DNA of 50,069 nucleotides from an uncultured Bariatricus sp. (GTDB lineage Bacteria; Bacillota; Clostridia; Lachnospirales; Lachnospiraceae). Both the position numbers and the translations under genes were made by a program. This document shows, piece after piece, positions 8,881-16,350 of the stretch. The notes beneath the pieces were generated by a model, which did no database searches, was not told the origin of the DNA, and saw nothing but the letters and a program-made list of their open reading frames with translations. The stretch lies in NCBI GenBank assembly GCA_934320645.1, contig CAKRFP010000020.1, positions 1 through 50,069 on the forward strand, read 5' to 3'. Numbering within the stretch: the stretch's first letter is position 1; every line of letters starts with the position of its first letter.

Positions 8881-10083
8881 ATGTATCTGGTAGACAGGAT
8901 TATAGAAAGATGTGAGAACAGCAGCCGAGACTGGCGGGAAGGAGTAACCGGCGGGCGGACGCTTCGGATCACACAGGAGGATTATGATGCCTGTGGGAAA
9001 GAAGAGTTGATCGAAGAGGTGCAGCGCCTGGAAAGAGCAGGACTTCTGACTGTGAAAAAATGGGTTGTTCCGGACAGTGATGTAGAGCTTGTGGCATATC
9101 AGGTGGAGCATCTTCCGGATTTTTACCGTCTTGCAGACAGCGAAAGTGGAGAAGAATACTGGCCGAAGCAGGCGAAGGTAAATTATTATATCCGCAGGAT
9201 CGATCAGGAGCTTTCAGAAGGCTTCCAGAAGGAATGGATCGAGCGTTATCTGGAAAAGCTGAAAGAGCGGATCGCAGAAGGTGATCTGCCGAAAAATATA
9301 GAGAAGCTGGAAAAATATCTGGACTGTTACCGGGGACTGGATTCTCTGGAAGAACCGATGATGAAGCGGATTTTCAGTAAACGCTATCTGAAGGACAGCA
9401 AGATCTTCGAGCGGGAGATGGAACGAAATGTGGTGACGGCTGCAAGAAGATATTGCCCGGAGATTACGGCAGATATGGATATCCAGACGGTTCTGGAGCA
9501 GCTGCTGATCGAAGAAAATTCCCAGGAACTGGCAGTTAAAGGACCGCTTAAACTGAAGATCTGGAAAGGATCAGAAGCAAAAAGAGTGGATCTTTCCGAT
9601 TTTACATATGGAGTTGTGCTGAACAGCCAGACAGTCAAGCATGCAATGGTTGAGGTAGAGCAGCCGGCACTGAAAAAAATCGTAACGATCGAAAATAAGA
9701 CGAATTACCTTGCAATGGAATATGATCCGGAGATTCTTTATATCTACAGTCATGGATATTTTTCACCACTTGAAAGAGAATTTCTGAAGAAGCTGCAGAG
9801 AGTGATCGAAGGGAAAGATGTGGAAGTATTCCACAGCGGAGATATGGATTACGGCGGAATCCGTATTTTTGAATATATCCAGAAGCATATTTTCCCTGGA
9901 ATAAAGCCACTACAGATGGATGTGGAAACGTATGAAAAATACGAAGAATATGCGAAGACAATTTCGAAAGAGACGATAGAAAAGCTGGAAAAGGTCAATG
10001 TTCCGCTTTTGGAGGAGCTAAAAGAAAAGCTTCTTGAGACCGGAAAGGGAATCGAACAGGAAAGCTTCCTGATTGAAGAATAG
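8881..10083 (+). CDS. jetD: Wadjet Toprim-type nuclease JetD
   Basis: A 400-residue protein, 6 bp after jetC. The C-terminal half has the topoisomerase VI-like Toprim fold: Glu271 in VTIENKTNY and the DxD pair Asp321/Asp323 in HSGDMDYGGIRI, which together would hold the metal for DNA cleavage. The N-terminal part (about 1-200) is helical and charged and is probably the arm that docks on the SMC complex. In characterised Wadjet systems JetD cuts plasmids that JetABC has looped. The catalytic acids are all present. RBS GGGGTGATAG lies at the jetC stop. A terminator follows. Confidence 0.87.
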   Translation: MYLVDRIIERCENSSRDWREGVTGGRTLRITQEDYDACGKEELIEEVQRLERAGLLTVKKWVVPDSDVELVAYQVEHLPDFYRLADSESGEEYWPKQAKVNYYIRRIDQELSEGFQKEWIERYLEKLKERIAEGDLPKNIEKLEKYLDCYRGLDSLEEPMMKRIFSKRYLKDSKIFEREMERNVVTAARRYCPEITADMDIQTVLEQLLIEENSQELAVKGPLKLKIWKGSEAKRVDLSDFTYGVVLNSQTVKHAMVEVEQPALKKIVTIENKTNYLAMEYDPEILYIYSHGYFSPLEREFLKKLQRVIEGKDVEVFHSGDMDYGGIRIFEYIQKHIFPGIKPLQMDVETYEKYEEYAKTISKETIEKLEKVNVPLLEELKEKLLETGKGIEQESFLIEE

Positions 10084-10120
10084 AGTGCAGTGCTTAAGGA
10101 AAAAGTGCGGCAGTGAAAAG

Positions 10121-10166
10121 AAAAAGACCAGAATGCCTTGATAGTGGGGCGGGTTCTGGTCTTTTT
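10121..10166 (+). terminator. Terminator of the jetABCD operon
   Basis: Arms 10121-10133 (A5-GACCAGAA) and 10154-10166 (TTCTGGTC-T5) give a 13-bp stem that is A-rich on one side and T-rich on the other. It should work for plus-strand transcripts and possibly in both directions. Confidence 0.85.
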
Positions 10167-10173
10167 GTGTATA

Positions 10174-10353
10174 CGATGATCCAAGTGCAGATTTGTGCTT
10201 GCACAAGGATCTGCATTTGACGAATGTACATCATCGAGCTGTTAAGCGAGATGATGTACAAAGTATAAGAATCGAGTAGGAGTCAGCCTACTCGATTGTA
10301 GTGCGATGATCCAGGTGCAGACTGGTGTCCATACTGTCAATGAAAAATGACAG
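10174..10353. repeat. Cluster of hairpins with a 25-bp direct repeat
   Basis: The direct repeat CGATGATCCARGTGCAGA-type unit occurs at 10174-10198 and 10304-10328 (about 20 of 25 bases equal). Between the copies are three hairpins in a row: TGCAGAT(TTGTGC-TT-GCACAA)ATCTGCA at 10186-10215, an 11-bp stem 10225-10235/10250-10260, and an 11-bp stem 10270-10280/10287-10297. A small CTGTCA/TGACAG hairpin (10334-10353) lies just past the stop of the minus-strand TetR gene. No gene is seen here. Confidence 0.6.
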
Positions 10354-10355
10354 AA

Positions 10356-10943
10356 TTAAAAACCTTCTACAAACTGGTCAAGTACATGTGGGAGAAGCTT
10401 GTCACTGTAAGCGGTGAGAGAATACTTGCCTTTGCATAATGCCCAGTCATAAAGAACAGCACGTTCGTACATTGCGTAAATCTTCAGAAGTTCATCGGCA
10501 GTACTGGTGTCGTTGAATTCTCCATTTTTCAGTGCAGTGCTGATTGTCTCGGTCAGCCACACGAAATAGTAACGATCGTTTTCAAGAAGGGAGCGCTTAT
10601 CCTTGGTGATCAGCTGGGACGAGTAGAGGGAGGCTAAAAGCCCGACATCGACACTGGTCTCAATCATATGAAATAGTTCATGGTTAAAAAATAACAGCTT
10701 GTCATAAGCAGAAAGATCTGGATCTACGATTCCTGCAAGTTCTTCGTACTTTTCATCAAACAGATAAGAAAGTGTGTTGAGAAGAGCTTCTTTTCCTTTG
10801 AAATAGTGGTAAAAGGTTCCTTTTGAGGTCTTAGAAGCCGAGATGATCTCATCAACGGTAGTCTGTTCATAACCATGCTTGTAGAATAGATTCCACGCGG
10901 CTTTTATGATACGGCTTTTGGTGGAACTTCTTTTCTTTGGCAT
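10356..10943 (-). CDS. TetR/AcrR-family transcriptional regulator
   Basis: 195 residues from the ATG at 10943, chosen because AAAGGAGG lies just upstream; an upstream in-frame start at 11009 has no such site. The N-terminal helix-turn-helix is typical TetR: AAWNLFYKHGYEQTTVDEII followed by KGTFYHYFKGKEALL. The C-terminal ligand domain is not diagnostic. It lies directly downstream of prdF on the same strand but has its own promoter and is separated from prdF by a terminator. It could control the proline genes or an unlinked target. The 18-bp box shared by the prdF and prdC promoters is not found in its own promoter. Confidence 0.85.
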   Translation of the reverse strand: MPKKRSSTKSRIIKAAWNLFYKHGYEQTTVDEIISASKTSKGTFYHYFKGKEALLNTLSYLFDEKYEELAGIVDPDLSAYDKLLFFNHELFHMIETSVDVGLLASLYSSQLITKDKRSLLENDRYYFVWLTETISTALKNGEFNDTSTADELLKIYAMYERAVLYDWALCKGKYSLTAYSDKLLPHVLDQFVEGF

Positions 10944-10980
10944 GAAAATTCCCCTCCTTTGAAAATAGTAATCTTTTTTT

Positions 10981-11009
10981 ATTATAGCAGAATGGGCATG
11001 AAATAACAA
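10981..11009 (-). promoter_or_regulatory. Promoter of the minus-strand TetR gene
   Basis: On the minus strand TTGTTA (11009-11004), 17-bp spacer, TATAAT (10986-10981). This places transcription start about 30 bases before the TetR ATG. Confidence 0.7.
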
Positions 11010-11025
11010 GAAAGTAATTTGTTTA

Positions 11026-11065
11026 CAAAAAAGAAGACAAAACCATATACATAGCTCTGTCTTCT
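11026..11065 (-). terminator. Terminator of prdF
   Basis: On the minus strand AGAAGACA pairs with TGTCTTCT (11065-11058 and 11039-11032) and is followed by TTTTTT. It separates prdF from the TetR gene. Confidence 0.8.
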
Positions 11066-11078
11066 GAAAGATTTCGAC

Positions 11079-12110
11079 TTAACGACCTACTTTGAAACCA
11101 TATTTTAACGGATCATCTGGATCGATCACATAAGTAGCTTCCCCTGTCAGATAAGCACTTCCGGTAATCTGCGGAATAACGGCATCATAGTCGGCAACCT
11201 TTGTAGTGTCTAAGATTACGCCTTTGAACTGAGAGCCGATAAAGCTTTCGTATACGAAAGGCTGTCCGATTTTGATCTCACCTTTTTTGTAAAGAGTGGC
11301 GAGCTTTGCGCTGGTTCCGGTTCCGCAGGGAGAACGGTCAGCCATATGATCTCCGAAGATAACGACATTACGTTTGTCACATCCAGGAGTATCGGTAGAG
11401 CAGTAAAGCTCTGCGAGGTCGACAGTTGTGATATCAAGTTCCGGATGCTGGATCTCTACTTCGGCATTGACCTTTTCGATCAGCTTCATACCGAAATCGG
11501 TAAGCTGTGGGATTGACTGTGGATCTACGTGCCATCCGAACTGTTCGATATCAACAAGTGCGAAGAAACTTCCGCCGAAAGAAATATCATAGTGAACTTC
11601 TCTGCCATCAACTTCTGTGGTGAGATTTTCTTTGTAAAGGAAAGCCGGTACATTAGTAAGTGTTACATTAAGTACCTTTCCGTTTTTGACTTCTGCTTTG
11701 GTACGGATAATTCCTGCAGGAGCATCCAGAACAACTTCTGTATAAGGCTCTACGGCAGGGACAAGTCCTGTTTCAATGATTGCTGTAACTGAACCGATTG
11801 TTCCGTGACCGCACATATTCAGATATTCTCCGGTGTCCATGAAGATCACACCAAAATCAGCTTCCGGGTGGATCGGATCTGTCAGAAGAGCACCAAACAT
11901 ATCATGATGTCCACGTGGTTCAAACATCAGAGCCTGACGGTATTTGTCGTAATGCTCTGCAAGAAAGTTTTTACGTTCGATCATTGTATCCCCTTCAAGC
12001 TTCGGGAAACCTGATGTAATGATTCTTGTAAATTCCCCAACTGTATGTGTGTCGATCGCATGGAAAGATGCCTCAAATGCGTCAAGATTCAGTTTTGGAT
12101 TGATTTCCAT
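11079..12110 (-). CDS. prdF: Proline racemase
   Basis: A 343-residue cytoplasmic racemase of the proline racemase/hydroxyproline epimerase family. Both catalytic cysteines are present: Cys100 in NMCGHGTIG and Cys262 in DRSPCGTGTSA, the two-base arrangement that abstracts and returns the alpha proton. It would convert L-proline to D-proline, the substrate of the reductase encoded next door, so PrdF is the natural call. 4-hydroxyproline epimerase is the main alternative and would be the less likely partner here. It is transcribed away from prdC and selC. RBS AAGGAGG lies 10 bp before the ATG. Confidence 0.85.
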   Translation of the reverse strand: MEINPKLNLDAFEASFHAIDTHTVGEFTRIITSGFPKLEGDTMIERKNFLAEHYDKYRQALMFEPRGHHDMFGALLTDPIHPEADFGVIFMDTGEYLNMCGHGTIGSVTAIIETGLVPAVEPYTEVVLDAPAGIIRTKAEVKNGKVLNVTLTNVPAFLYKENLTTEVDGREVHYDISFGGSFFALVDIEQFGWHVDPQSIPQLTDFGMKLIEKVNAEVEIQHPELDITTVDLAELYCSTDTPGCDKRNVVIFGDHMADRSPCGTGTSAKLATLYKKGEIKIGQPFVYESFIGSQFKGVILDTTKVADYDAVIPQITGSAYLTGEATYVIDPDDPLKYGFKVGR

Positions 12111-12138
12111 TTTTAATATTCCTCCTTAGTTGAAAGAC

Positions 12139-12156
12139 CAGACCAGAGTCTAGTAT
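12139..12156. promoter_or_regulatory. Putative operator, copy 1 (prdF leader)
   Basis: The 18-mer here equals the one at 12621-12638 at 15 of 18 positions. Its core ACCAGA-G-TCTAGT is an imperfect inverted repeat. It lies just downstream of the prdF transcription start on the minus strand, a position suited to blocking transcription. Confidence 0.55.
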
Positions 12157-12179
12157 GCAGTTCAGTTTTCTTTAAAAAT

Positions 12180-12208
12180 ATTATGTACGAAAACACTTGA
12201 AAAGTCAA
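12180..12208 (-). promoter_or_regulatory. prdF promoter
   Basis: Minus strand TTGACT (12208-12203), 17 bp, CATAAT (12185-12180). Its -35 region overlaps the -35 region of the plus-strand selC promoter, so the two should compete for polymerase. Confidence 0.72.
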
Positions 12209-12225
12209 TGGTAATTTGCTATAAT
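12197..12225 (+). promoter_or_regulatory. selC promoter
   Basis: TTGAAA (12197-12202), exactly 17 bp, TATAAT (12220-12225). Transcription should start near 12232, about 25 bp before the tRNA. Confidence 0.8.
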
Positions 12226-12255
12226 GAATAAGCTTGATTGAAATAATCAATATAT

Positions 12256-12353
12256 GGGGGTAGATGGATAACTGGTGTGTCTCCTGGTCTTCAAAACCAG
12301 TGTGGGGCGTTAGGAGCGTCCTGGGTGGGTTCGATTCCCACATGCCCTCGCCA
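12256..12353 (+). tRNA. selC: Selenocysteine tRNA, anticodon UCA
   Basis: A 98-nt tRNA with encoded CCA (12351-12353). The anticodon stem CTGGT/ACCAG (12284-12288, 12296-12300) holds the loop CTTCAAA with anticodon TCA at 12291-12293, reading UGA. The T arm is GTGGG-TTCGATT-CCCAC. The long variable arm pairs GGGGCG with CGTCCT around UUAGGAG. The extended acceptor (GGGGGTA with TGCCCTC, including wobble pairs) and the length over 90 nt are hallmarks of tRNA-Sec. It serves the UGA codon of prdB about 4.5 kb downstream. selA, selB and selD are not in the window. Confidence 0.96.
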
Positions 12354-12389
12354 AAAAGAGAGGTTTTTGGGCGAAAGCCTTAAAAAGAT

Positions 12390-12445
12390 AAAGAGAAAAG
12401 CTGCTGTATTGTTTTTGGGGAAATAGTACGGTGGCTTTTCTCTTT
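12390..12445 (+). terminator. selC terminator
   Basis: AAAGAGAAAAGC (12390-12401) pairs with GCTTTTCTCTTT (12434-12445), a 12-bp stem ending in T-rich sequence, about 40 bp after the tRNA. Confidence 0.75.
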
Positions 12446-12578
12446 TGACGTAAATCCTGTTGGACAGAATACTTATAGATATTATGAATAAGTAAAATGA
12501 GAAGAAATAGACAATCTGTAAAAATCAGACAGAACCGATGAAAAAAATAAATAGATTATATATAAAAAAGATATTGAA

Positions 12579-12709
12579 TTTTCAAGTAAAATCATATAGA
12601 CTATAGTACAGATCAATCACTAGACTAGATTCTAGTATTGGGTCCAACATGAAGAGTGAAAATCTATAAATGCTATTGAAAAAGATATATCTATTTGTTA
12701 AACTATAGT
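12579..12709 (+). promoter_or_regulatory. Promoter region of the prdC-E operon
   Basis: The 420 bp between selC and prdC are AT-rich and non-coding. Two candidate promoters can be drawn: TTTTCA (12579-12584), 17 bp, TATAGT (12602-12607); and TTGAAA (12676-12681), 17 bp, TAAACT (12699-12704). The 8-bp palindrome ACTATAGT occurs twice (12600-12607 and 12702-12709). No convincing sigma-54 -24/-12 site was found, although PrdR of C. difficile is a sigma-54-type activator. Which promoter is used is open. Confidence 0.5.
12621..12638. promoter_or_regulatory. Putative operator, copy 2 (prdC leader)
   Basis: Core ACTAGA-T-TCTAGT (12624-12636) is a perfect 6-bp inverted repeat with a one-base centre. 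The surrounding 18-mer matches copy 1 in the prdF leader at 15 of 18 bases. It lies about 7-24 bases past the start expected from the first prdC promoter, the same relation as in prdF. Confidence 0.58.
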
Positions 12710-12773
12710 CAAATACGCGTAGGACAAGATAAGATATAGATTTCGACGTAGAGGAGAAAGGAAGAGAAGAGAC

Positions 12774-14102
12774 ATGGCAAACTTACAGATTTTGCTGCGT
12801 CAGCATGTAGGAGCTCCTTGTGCACCGGTTGTAAAAGCCGGAGACAGAGTAGAAAAAGGGACTCTGATTGCAACACCGACAGGTCTTGGAGCTAATATTT
12901 TTTCAAGTGCATATGGTGTGGTAGAAGACGTACTGGAAGACCGTATCATCATCAAGCCGGATGAAGAACAGAAGGATGAATATGTAAAGATTCCGGAAGG
13001 CAGCAAGCTTGATATGGTAAAAGCGGCAGGTGTTGTCGGAATGGGCGGCGCCGGATTCCCGACAGGTGTAAAGCTCGGAACAGATCTGCAGGGGGGATAT
13101 ATCCTTGTAAATGCAGCGGAGTGTGAGCCGGGACTTCGTCATAACATTCAGCAGCTGGAAGATGACTGTGCGAAAGTTATCCGCGGAGTAAAACACTGCA
13201 TGGAGATTTCCAATGCATCAAAAGCTATTTTTGCAATTAAGAAGAAAAATGAAAAAGCAGTAAATGCACTGCGCGAAGCATTAAAAGATGAAGAGGCGAT
13301 CACGATCCACTTACTTCCGGATATTTATCCGATGGGAGAAGAACGTGCGGTTGTAAGAGAATGTCTTGGAATCGAACTGAATACAACACAGCTTCCGTCA
13401 GCAGCAAATGCGATTGTCTGTAATGTAGAAACTCTTGCAAGAGTTGCGGAAGCAATTGAAGAGAGAAAGCCATGCTTTTCTAAGAACCTTACTGTTATCG
13501 GTAAGATCAATGGCGGTAATGAGCCACATGTATTTATGGATGTACCGGTCGGCACAAGCGTTGGGGAAATGATCGAACGTGCCGGCGGTATTGATGGTGT
13601 ATATGGGGAAATCATCATGGGTGGTCCATTTACCGGATGTGCTACTACAGAGGATGCACCGATTACAAAGACAACCGGCGGAATCATTGTTACAATTGAT
13701 TTCCCGGATCTTCATGGTGCAAGCGTAGGTCTTTTGGTATGTGCCTGCGGTGGTAGCGAAGAACGTATGAGAGATATTTGCCAGAAGATGAATGGTGTAG
13801 TGAAATCAGTAGCCAGATGTAAACAGGCAATTGAAAATAAACCGGGAGCTCCGCTTAAATGCGAAAGACCTGGAAACTGTCCTGGCCAGGCTAAGAATAA
13901 TATCCAGTTTAAGAAAGACGGATGTGAGTACATTATTATTGGTAACTGCTCAGACTGTTCCAATACAGTTATGGGATCAGCACCGAAGATGGGACTTAAG
14001 GTATTCCACCAGACAGACCATGTAATGCGTACCATCGGACATCCACTTTACAGATATCTGCGTGTTTCAAAACAGGTAGAACAGTTACCGGAAGGTAAAT
14101 AA
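12774..14102 (+). CDS. prdC: Proline reductase-associated electron transfer protein PrdC (RnfC-like)
   Basis: A 442-residue protein resembling the RnfC/NQR1 family. It has an N-terminal lipoyl-like sandwich (GDRVEKG...GVVEDV), the glycine-rich nucleotide-binding loop GVVGMGGAGFPTG near residues 83-95, and an SLBB-like stretch. The C-terminal quarter is rich in cysteines (VCACGG, ARCKQ, KCERPGNCPG, DGCEY, GNCSDCSN) suited to Fe-S or thiol redox centres. PrdC is thought to pass electrons from NADH to proline reductase. C. difficile PrdC is described as a selenoprotein; here there is no in-frame UGA, so this is a cysteine-only form. It is the first gene of the operon, with RBS GGAGAAAGG upstream. 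Confidence 0.85.
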   Translation: MANLQILLRQHVGAPCAPVVKAGDRVEKGTLIATPTGLGANIFSSAYGVVEDVLEDRIIIKPDEEQKDEYVKIPEGSKLDMVKAAGVVGMGGAGFPTGVKLGTDLQGGYILVNAAECEPGLRHNIQQLEDDCAKVIRGVKHCMEISNASKAIFAIKKKNEKAVNALREALKDEEAITIHLLPDIYPMGEERAVVRECLGIELNTTQLPSAANAIVCNVETLARVAEAIEERKPCFSKNLTVIGKINGGNEPHVFMDVPVGTSVGEMIERAGGIDGVYGEIIMGGPFTGCATTEDAPITKTTGGIIVTIDFPDLHGASVGLLVCACGGSEERMRDICQKMNGVVKSVARCKQAIENKPGAPLKCERPGNCPGQAKNNIQFKKDGCEYIIIGNCSDCSNTVMGSAPKMGLKVFHQTDHVMRTIGHPLYRYLRVSKQVEQLPEGK

Positions 14103-14179
14103 AACAGTTGATACATCACTTTGGTGATTGTATAGATAGTTAATTGAATGATTGTTAAATTAACAAGGAGGAAAATATT

Positions 14180-16039
14180 ATGTCAATTACAGCGGAAACC
14201 GCAAAAGAACATGCAAAAGATCCTGCAGTATTATGCTGTAGAGCAGAAGGCGGTATTACAATTCAGGCAGCAAATCTTGAAGATCCGGCAATCTTTGATG
14301 ATCTGGTAGATTCAGGACTTCTGAAACTTGATGGAACACTTACAATCGAACAGGTACTTGGAGCAAAACTTGTTAAGACCTGTGATTCCCTTACACCACT
14401 TACAGCTGATCTTGTTGAAGGCGCAAAAGCACCAGCAGCAGAAGAAGCACCGGCTGAAGAAGTAAAAGAAGAAGCACCAGCAGTTACTGCAAATCCTACA
14501 GCAACCGTACAGAAAGTAGGCGGCGTGTTAAAAATCCACATTGGAGAAGGCAAAGATATCGATATCGAAATGCCGATGGGTTTTAATAACGGTGTTGCAG
14601 TAGCGGAAGTACCGGCAGAGGTAGAATTACCGGCAGGCGTGGTTTCAGGCGCAGCACCGACAAAAGAACTGGAACCGAAAGTCGTAAGAAGCGTTACCAG
14701 AAAGCATTATAAAATCACAGAAGTAAAGCGTGGACCGGAGACAAAGATCGAAGGAACAACTCTTTATATCCGCGAAGGCATTGAAGAAGAAGCAGTTGCT
14801 TCCCAGGAACTGGTTCATCAATTAAAGATTGATATCATTACACCGGATCAGTATCATACTTATTCAAATACAATCATGGATGTACAGCCGATCGCTACGA
14901 AAGAAGGCGAAGATGAAATCGGTACAGGTACAACAAGAGTACTTGATGGTGTAATCATGATGGTTACAGGAACAGATGACAATGGTGTTCAGATCGGTGA
15001 ATTTGGTTCTTCTGAAGGATACCTTGATGAAAACATCATGTGGGGACGTCCGGGAGCTCCTGATAAAGGTGAAATCTTCATTAAGACAGAAGTTATCATC
15101 GAAGCAGGAACCAACATGGAAAGACCTGGCCCGCTTGCAGCACATTCTGCAACAGATGTTATTACTCAGGAAATCCGTGAAGCTCTGAAGAAAGTAGAAG
15201 ACGAAAGCCTTGTAGTAGATACAGAGACATTCAATCAGGTAAGAAGACCTGGTAAAAAGAAAGTCGTTATCGTAAAAGAAATCATGGGACAGGGCGCTAT
15301 GCATGATAACCTGATTCTTCCTATGGAACCAGTCGGAGTACTTGGTGCAAGACCGAACGTTGACCTTGGAAACGTACCGATCATGGCATCTCCACTGGAA
15401 GTACTTGATGGATGTATCCATGCACTTACCTGTATCGGACCTGCATCAAAAGAAATGTCAAGACATTACTGGAGAGAACCACTGGTTCTTGAAACTCTTC
15501 ATGATGAAGAAGTTGACCTTTGCGGCGTTATCTTTGTTGGTAGCCCACAGATCAATACAGAAAAATTCTACGTATCAAAACGTGTTGGTATGATGGTAGA
15601 AGCTCTTGATGTTGACGGTGCGTTCGTTACAACAGAAGGATTTGGTAATAACCACATCGATTTCGCAAGCCATATCGAACAGATCGGTATGAGAGGAATT
15701 CCGGTTGTTGGTCTTTCATTCTGCGCAGTACAGGGAGCACTTGTAGTTGGAAACAAATACATGCAGTACATGGTAGATAACAACAAATCTGAATCTGGAA
15801 TCGAAAACGAAGTTCTTGCCTGCAACACTCTCTGCCAGGAAGAAGCAATCCGTGCGCTCGCTATGCTGAAAGCAGGAATGGCCGGAGAAGAAGTTAAGAA
15901 AGCAGAAAGAAAATGGAATCCGAATGTTAAAGCAAATAACATCGAACTGATTTCAAAAACTATGGACAGAACAATCGAACTGGTTAAGAACGAGCAGTCA
16001 CTGCCGATGAGCCAGAAGAGAAAAGAAAAATACGATTAA
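14180..16039 (+). CDS. prdA: D-proline reductase proprotein PrdA (pyruvoyl enzyme precursor)
   Basis: A 619-residue precursor that is cleaved into two subunits, the C-terminal one gaining an N-terminal pyruvoyl group from a cysteine. The Thr417-Cys418 pair (in HALTCIGPAS) sits where the Clostridium sticklandii protein is reported to be cut (around residue 420), giving pieces of about 45 and 22 kDa. The pyruvoyl group binds the D-proline amine while PrdB attacks it, yielding 5-aminovalerate. The N-terminal ~100 residues contain an Ala/Glu/Pro-rich linker (APAAEEAPAEE, about 85-105). A strong AAGGAGG lies upstream. PrdD and PrdE downstream are paralogs of its two halves. Confidence 0.92.
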   Translation: MSITAETAKEHAKDPAVLCCRAEGGITIQAANLEDPAIFDDLVDSGLLKLDGTLTIEQVLGAKLVKTCDSLTPLTADLVEGAKAPAAEEAPAEEVKEEAPAVTANPTATVQKVGGVLKIHIGEGKDIDIEMPMGFNNGVAVAEVPAEVELPAGVVSGAAPTKELEPKVVRSVTRKHYKITEVKRGPETKIEGTTLYIREGIEEEAVASQELVHQLKIDIITPDQYHTYSNTIMDVQPIATKEGEDEIGTGTTRVLDGVIMMVTGTDDNGVQIGEFGSSEGYLDENIMWGRPGAPDKGEIFIKTEVIIEAGTNMERPGPLAAHSATDVITQEIREALKKVEDESLVVDTETFNQVRRPGKKKVVIVKEIMGQGAMHDNLILPMEPVGVLGARPNVDLGNVPIMASPLEVLDGCIHALTCIGPASKEMSRHYWREPLVLETLHDEEVDLCGVIFVGSPQINTEKFYVSKRVGMMVEALDVDGAFVTTEGFGNNHIDFASHIEQIGMRGIPVVGLSFCAVQGALVVGNKYMQYMVDNNKSESGIENEVLACNTLCQEEAIRALAMLKAGMAGEEVKKAERKWNPNVKANNIELISKTMDRTIELVKNEQSLPMSQKRKEKYD

Positions 16040-16050
16040 GGTGAATGACT

Positions 16051-16329
16051 ATGAAATATGGCGATAAGATCATTTATATGGAAGGCGTAATCGTAGAGAT
16101 TCATGATGGATGTGTTGGAATCGACTTAAAGGGAAGACTGGGTTACCTGAAGATCCCGATGAGAATGCTGATTACGGATTATCCATTAGTGGTAGGACAG
16201 GAAGTTGGATGGAATATGAGTTTTGTTGAACAGCTTGGTCCGGACGCCAATGAAAAATATGTTAGTAACCTGCAGACATACCAGAGACGTCAGGAAGAAA
16301 TGAAGTCTCATAAAAAAGATGAAGTGTAA
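16051..16329 (+). CDS. Small conserved protein of the proline reductase operon (CBO2463/CBO2479-like)
   Basis: 92 residues from the ATG at 16051; this start is preferred over the ATG at 16045 because AAGGTGA (16038-16044) is at proper spacing only for 16051. The protein is beta-rich (KYGDKIIYMEGVIVEIHDGCVGIDLKGRLGYLKIPMRM shows alternating hydrophobic residues) with a charged C terminus, looking like a small SH3/S1-like barrel. A gene of this type lies between prdA and prdB in other Stickland clostridia. Its function is not known. It might be a chaperone or processing aid for PrdA, but that is only inference from position. Confidence 0.7.
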   Translation: MKYGDKIIYMEGVIVEIHDGCVGIDLKGRLGYLKIPMRMLITDYPLVVGQEVGWNMSFVEQLGPDANEKYVSNLQTYQRRQEEMKSHKKDEV

Positions 16330-16350
16330 TTATATCAGGAGGAAATAGAC

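Noticed and set aside
12113..12343. Minus-strand 76-residue ORF starting MWESNPP
   Set aside because: It lies antisense to the tRNA-Sec gene and the prdF promoter; this translated T-arm start is a familiar tRNA shadow.
12454..12773. Sigma-54 promoter for prdC
   Set aside because: C. difficile uses PrdR, but no TGGCAC-N5-TTGC-like pair at correct spacing was found; nearest GG/GC pairs do not fit.
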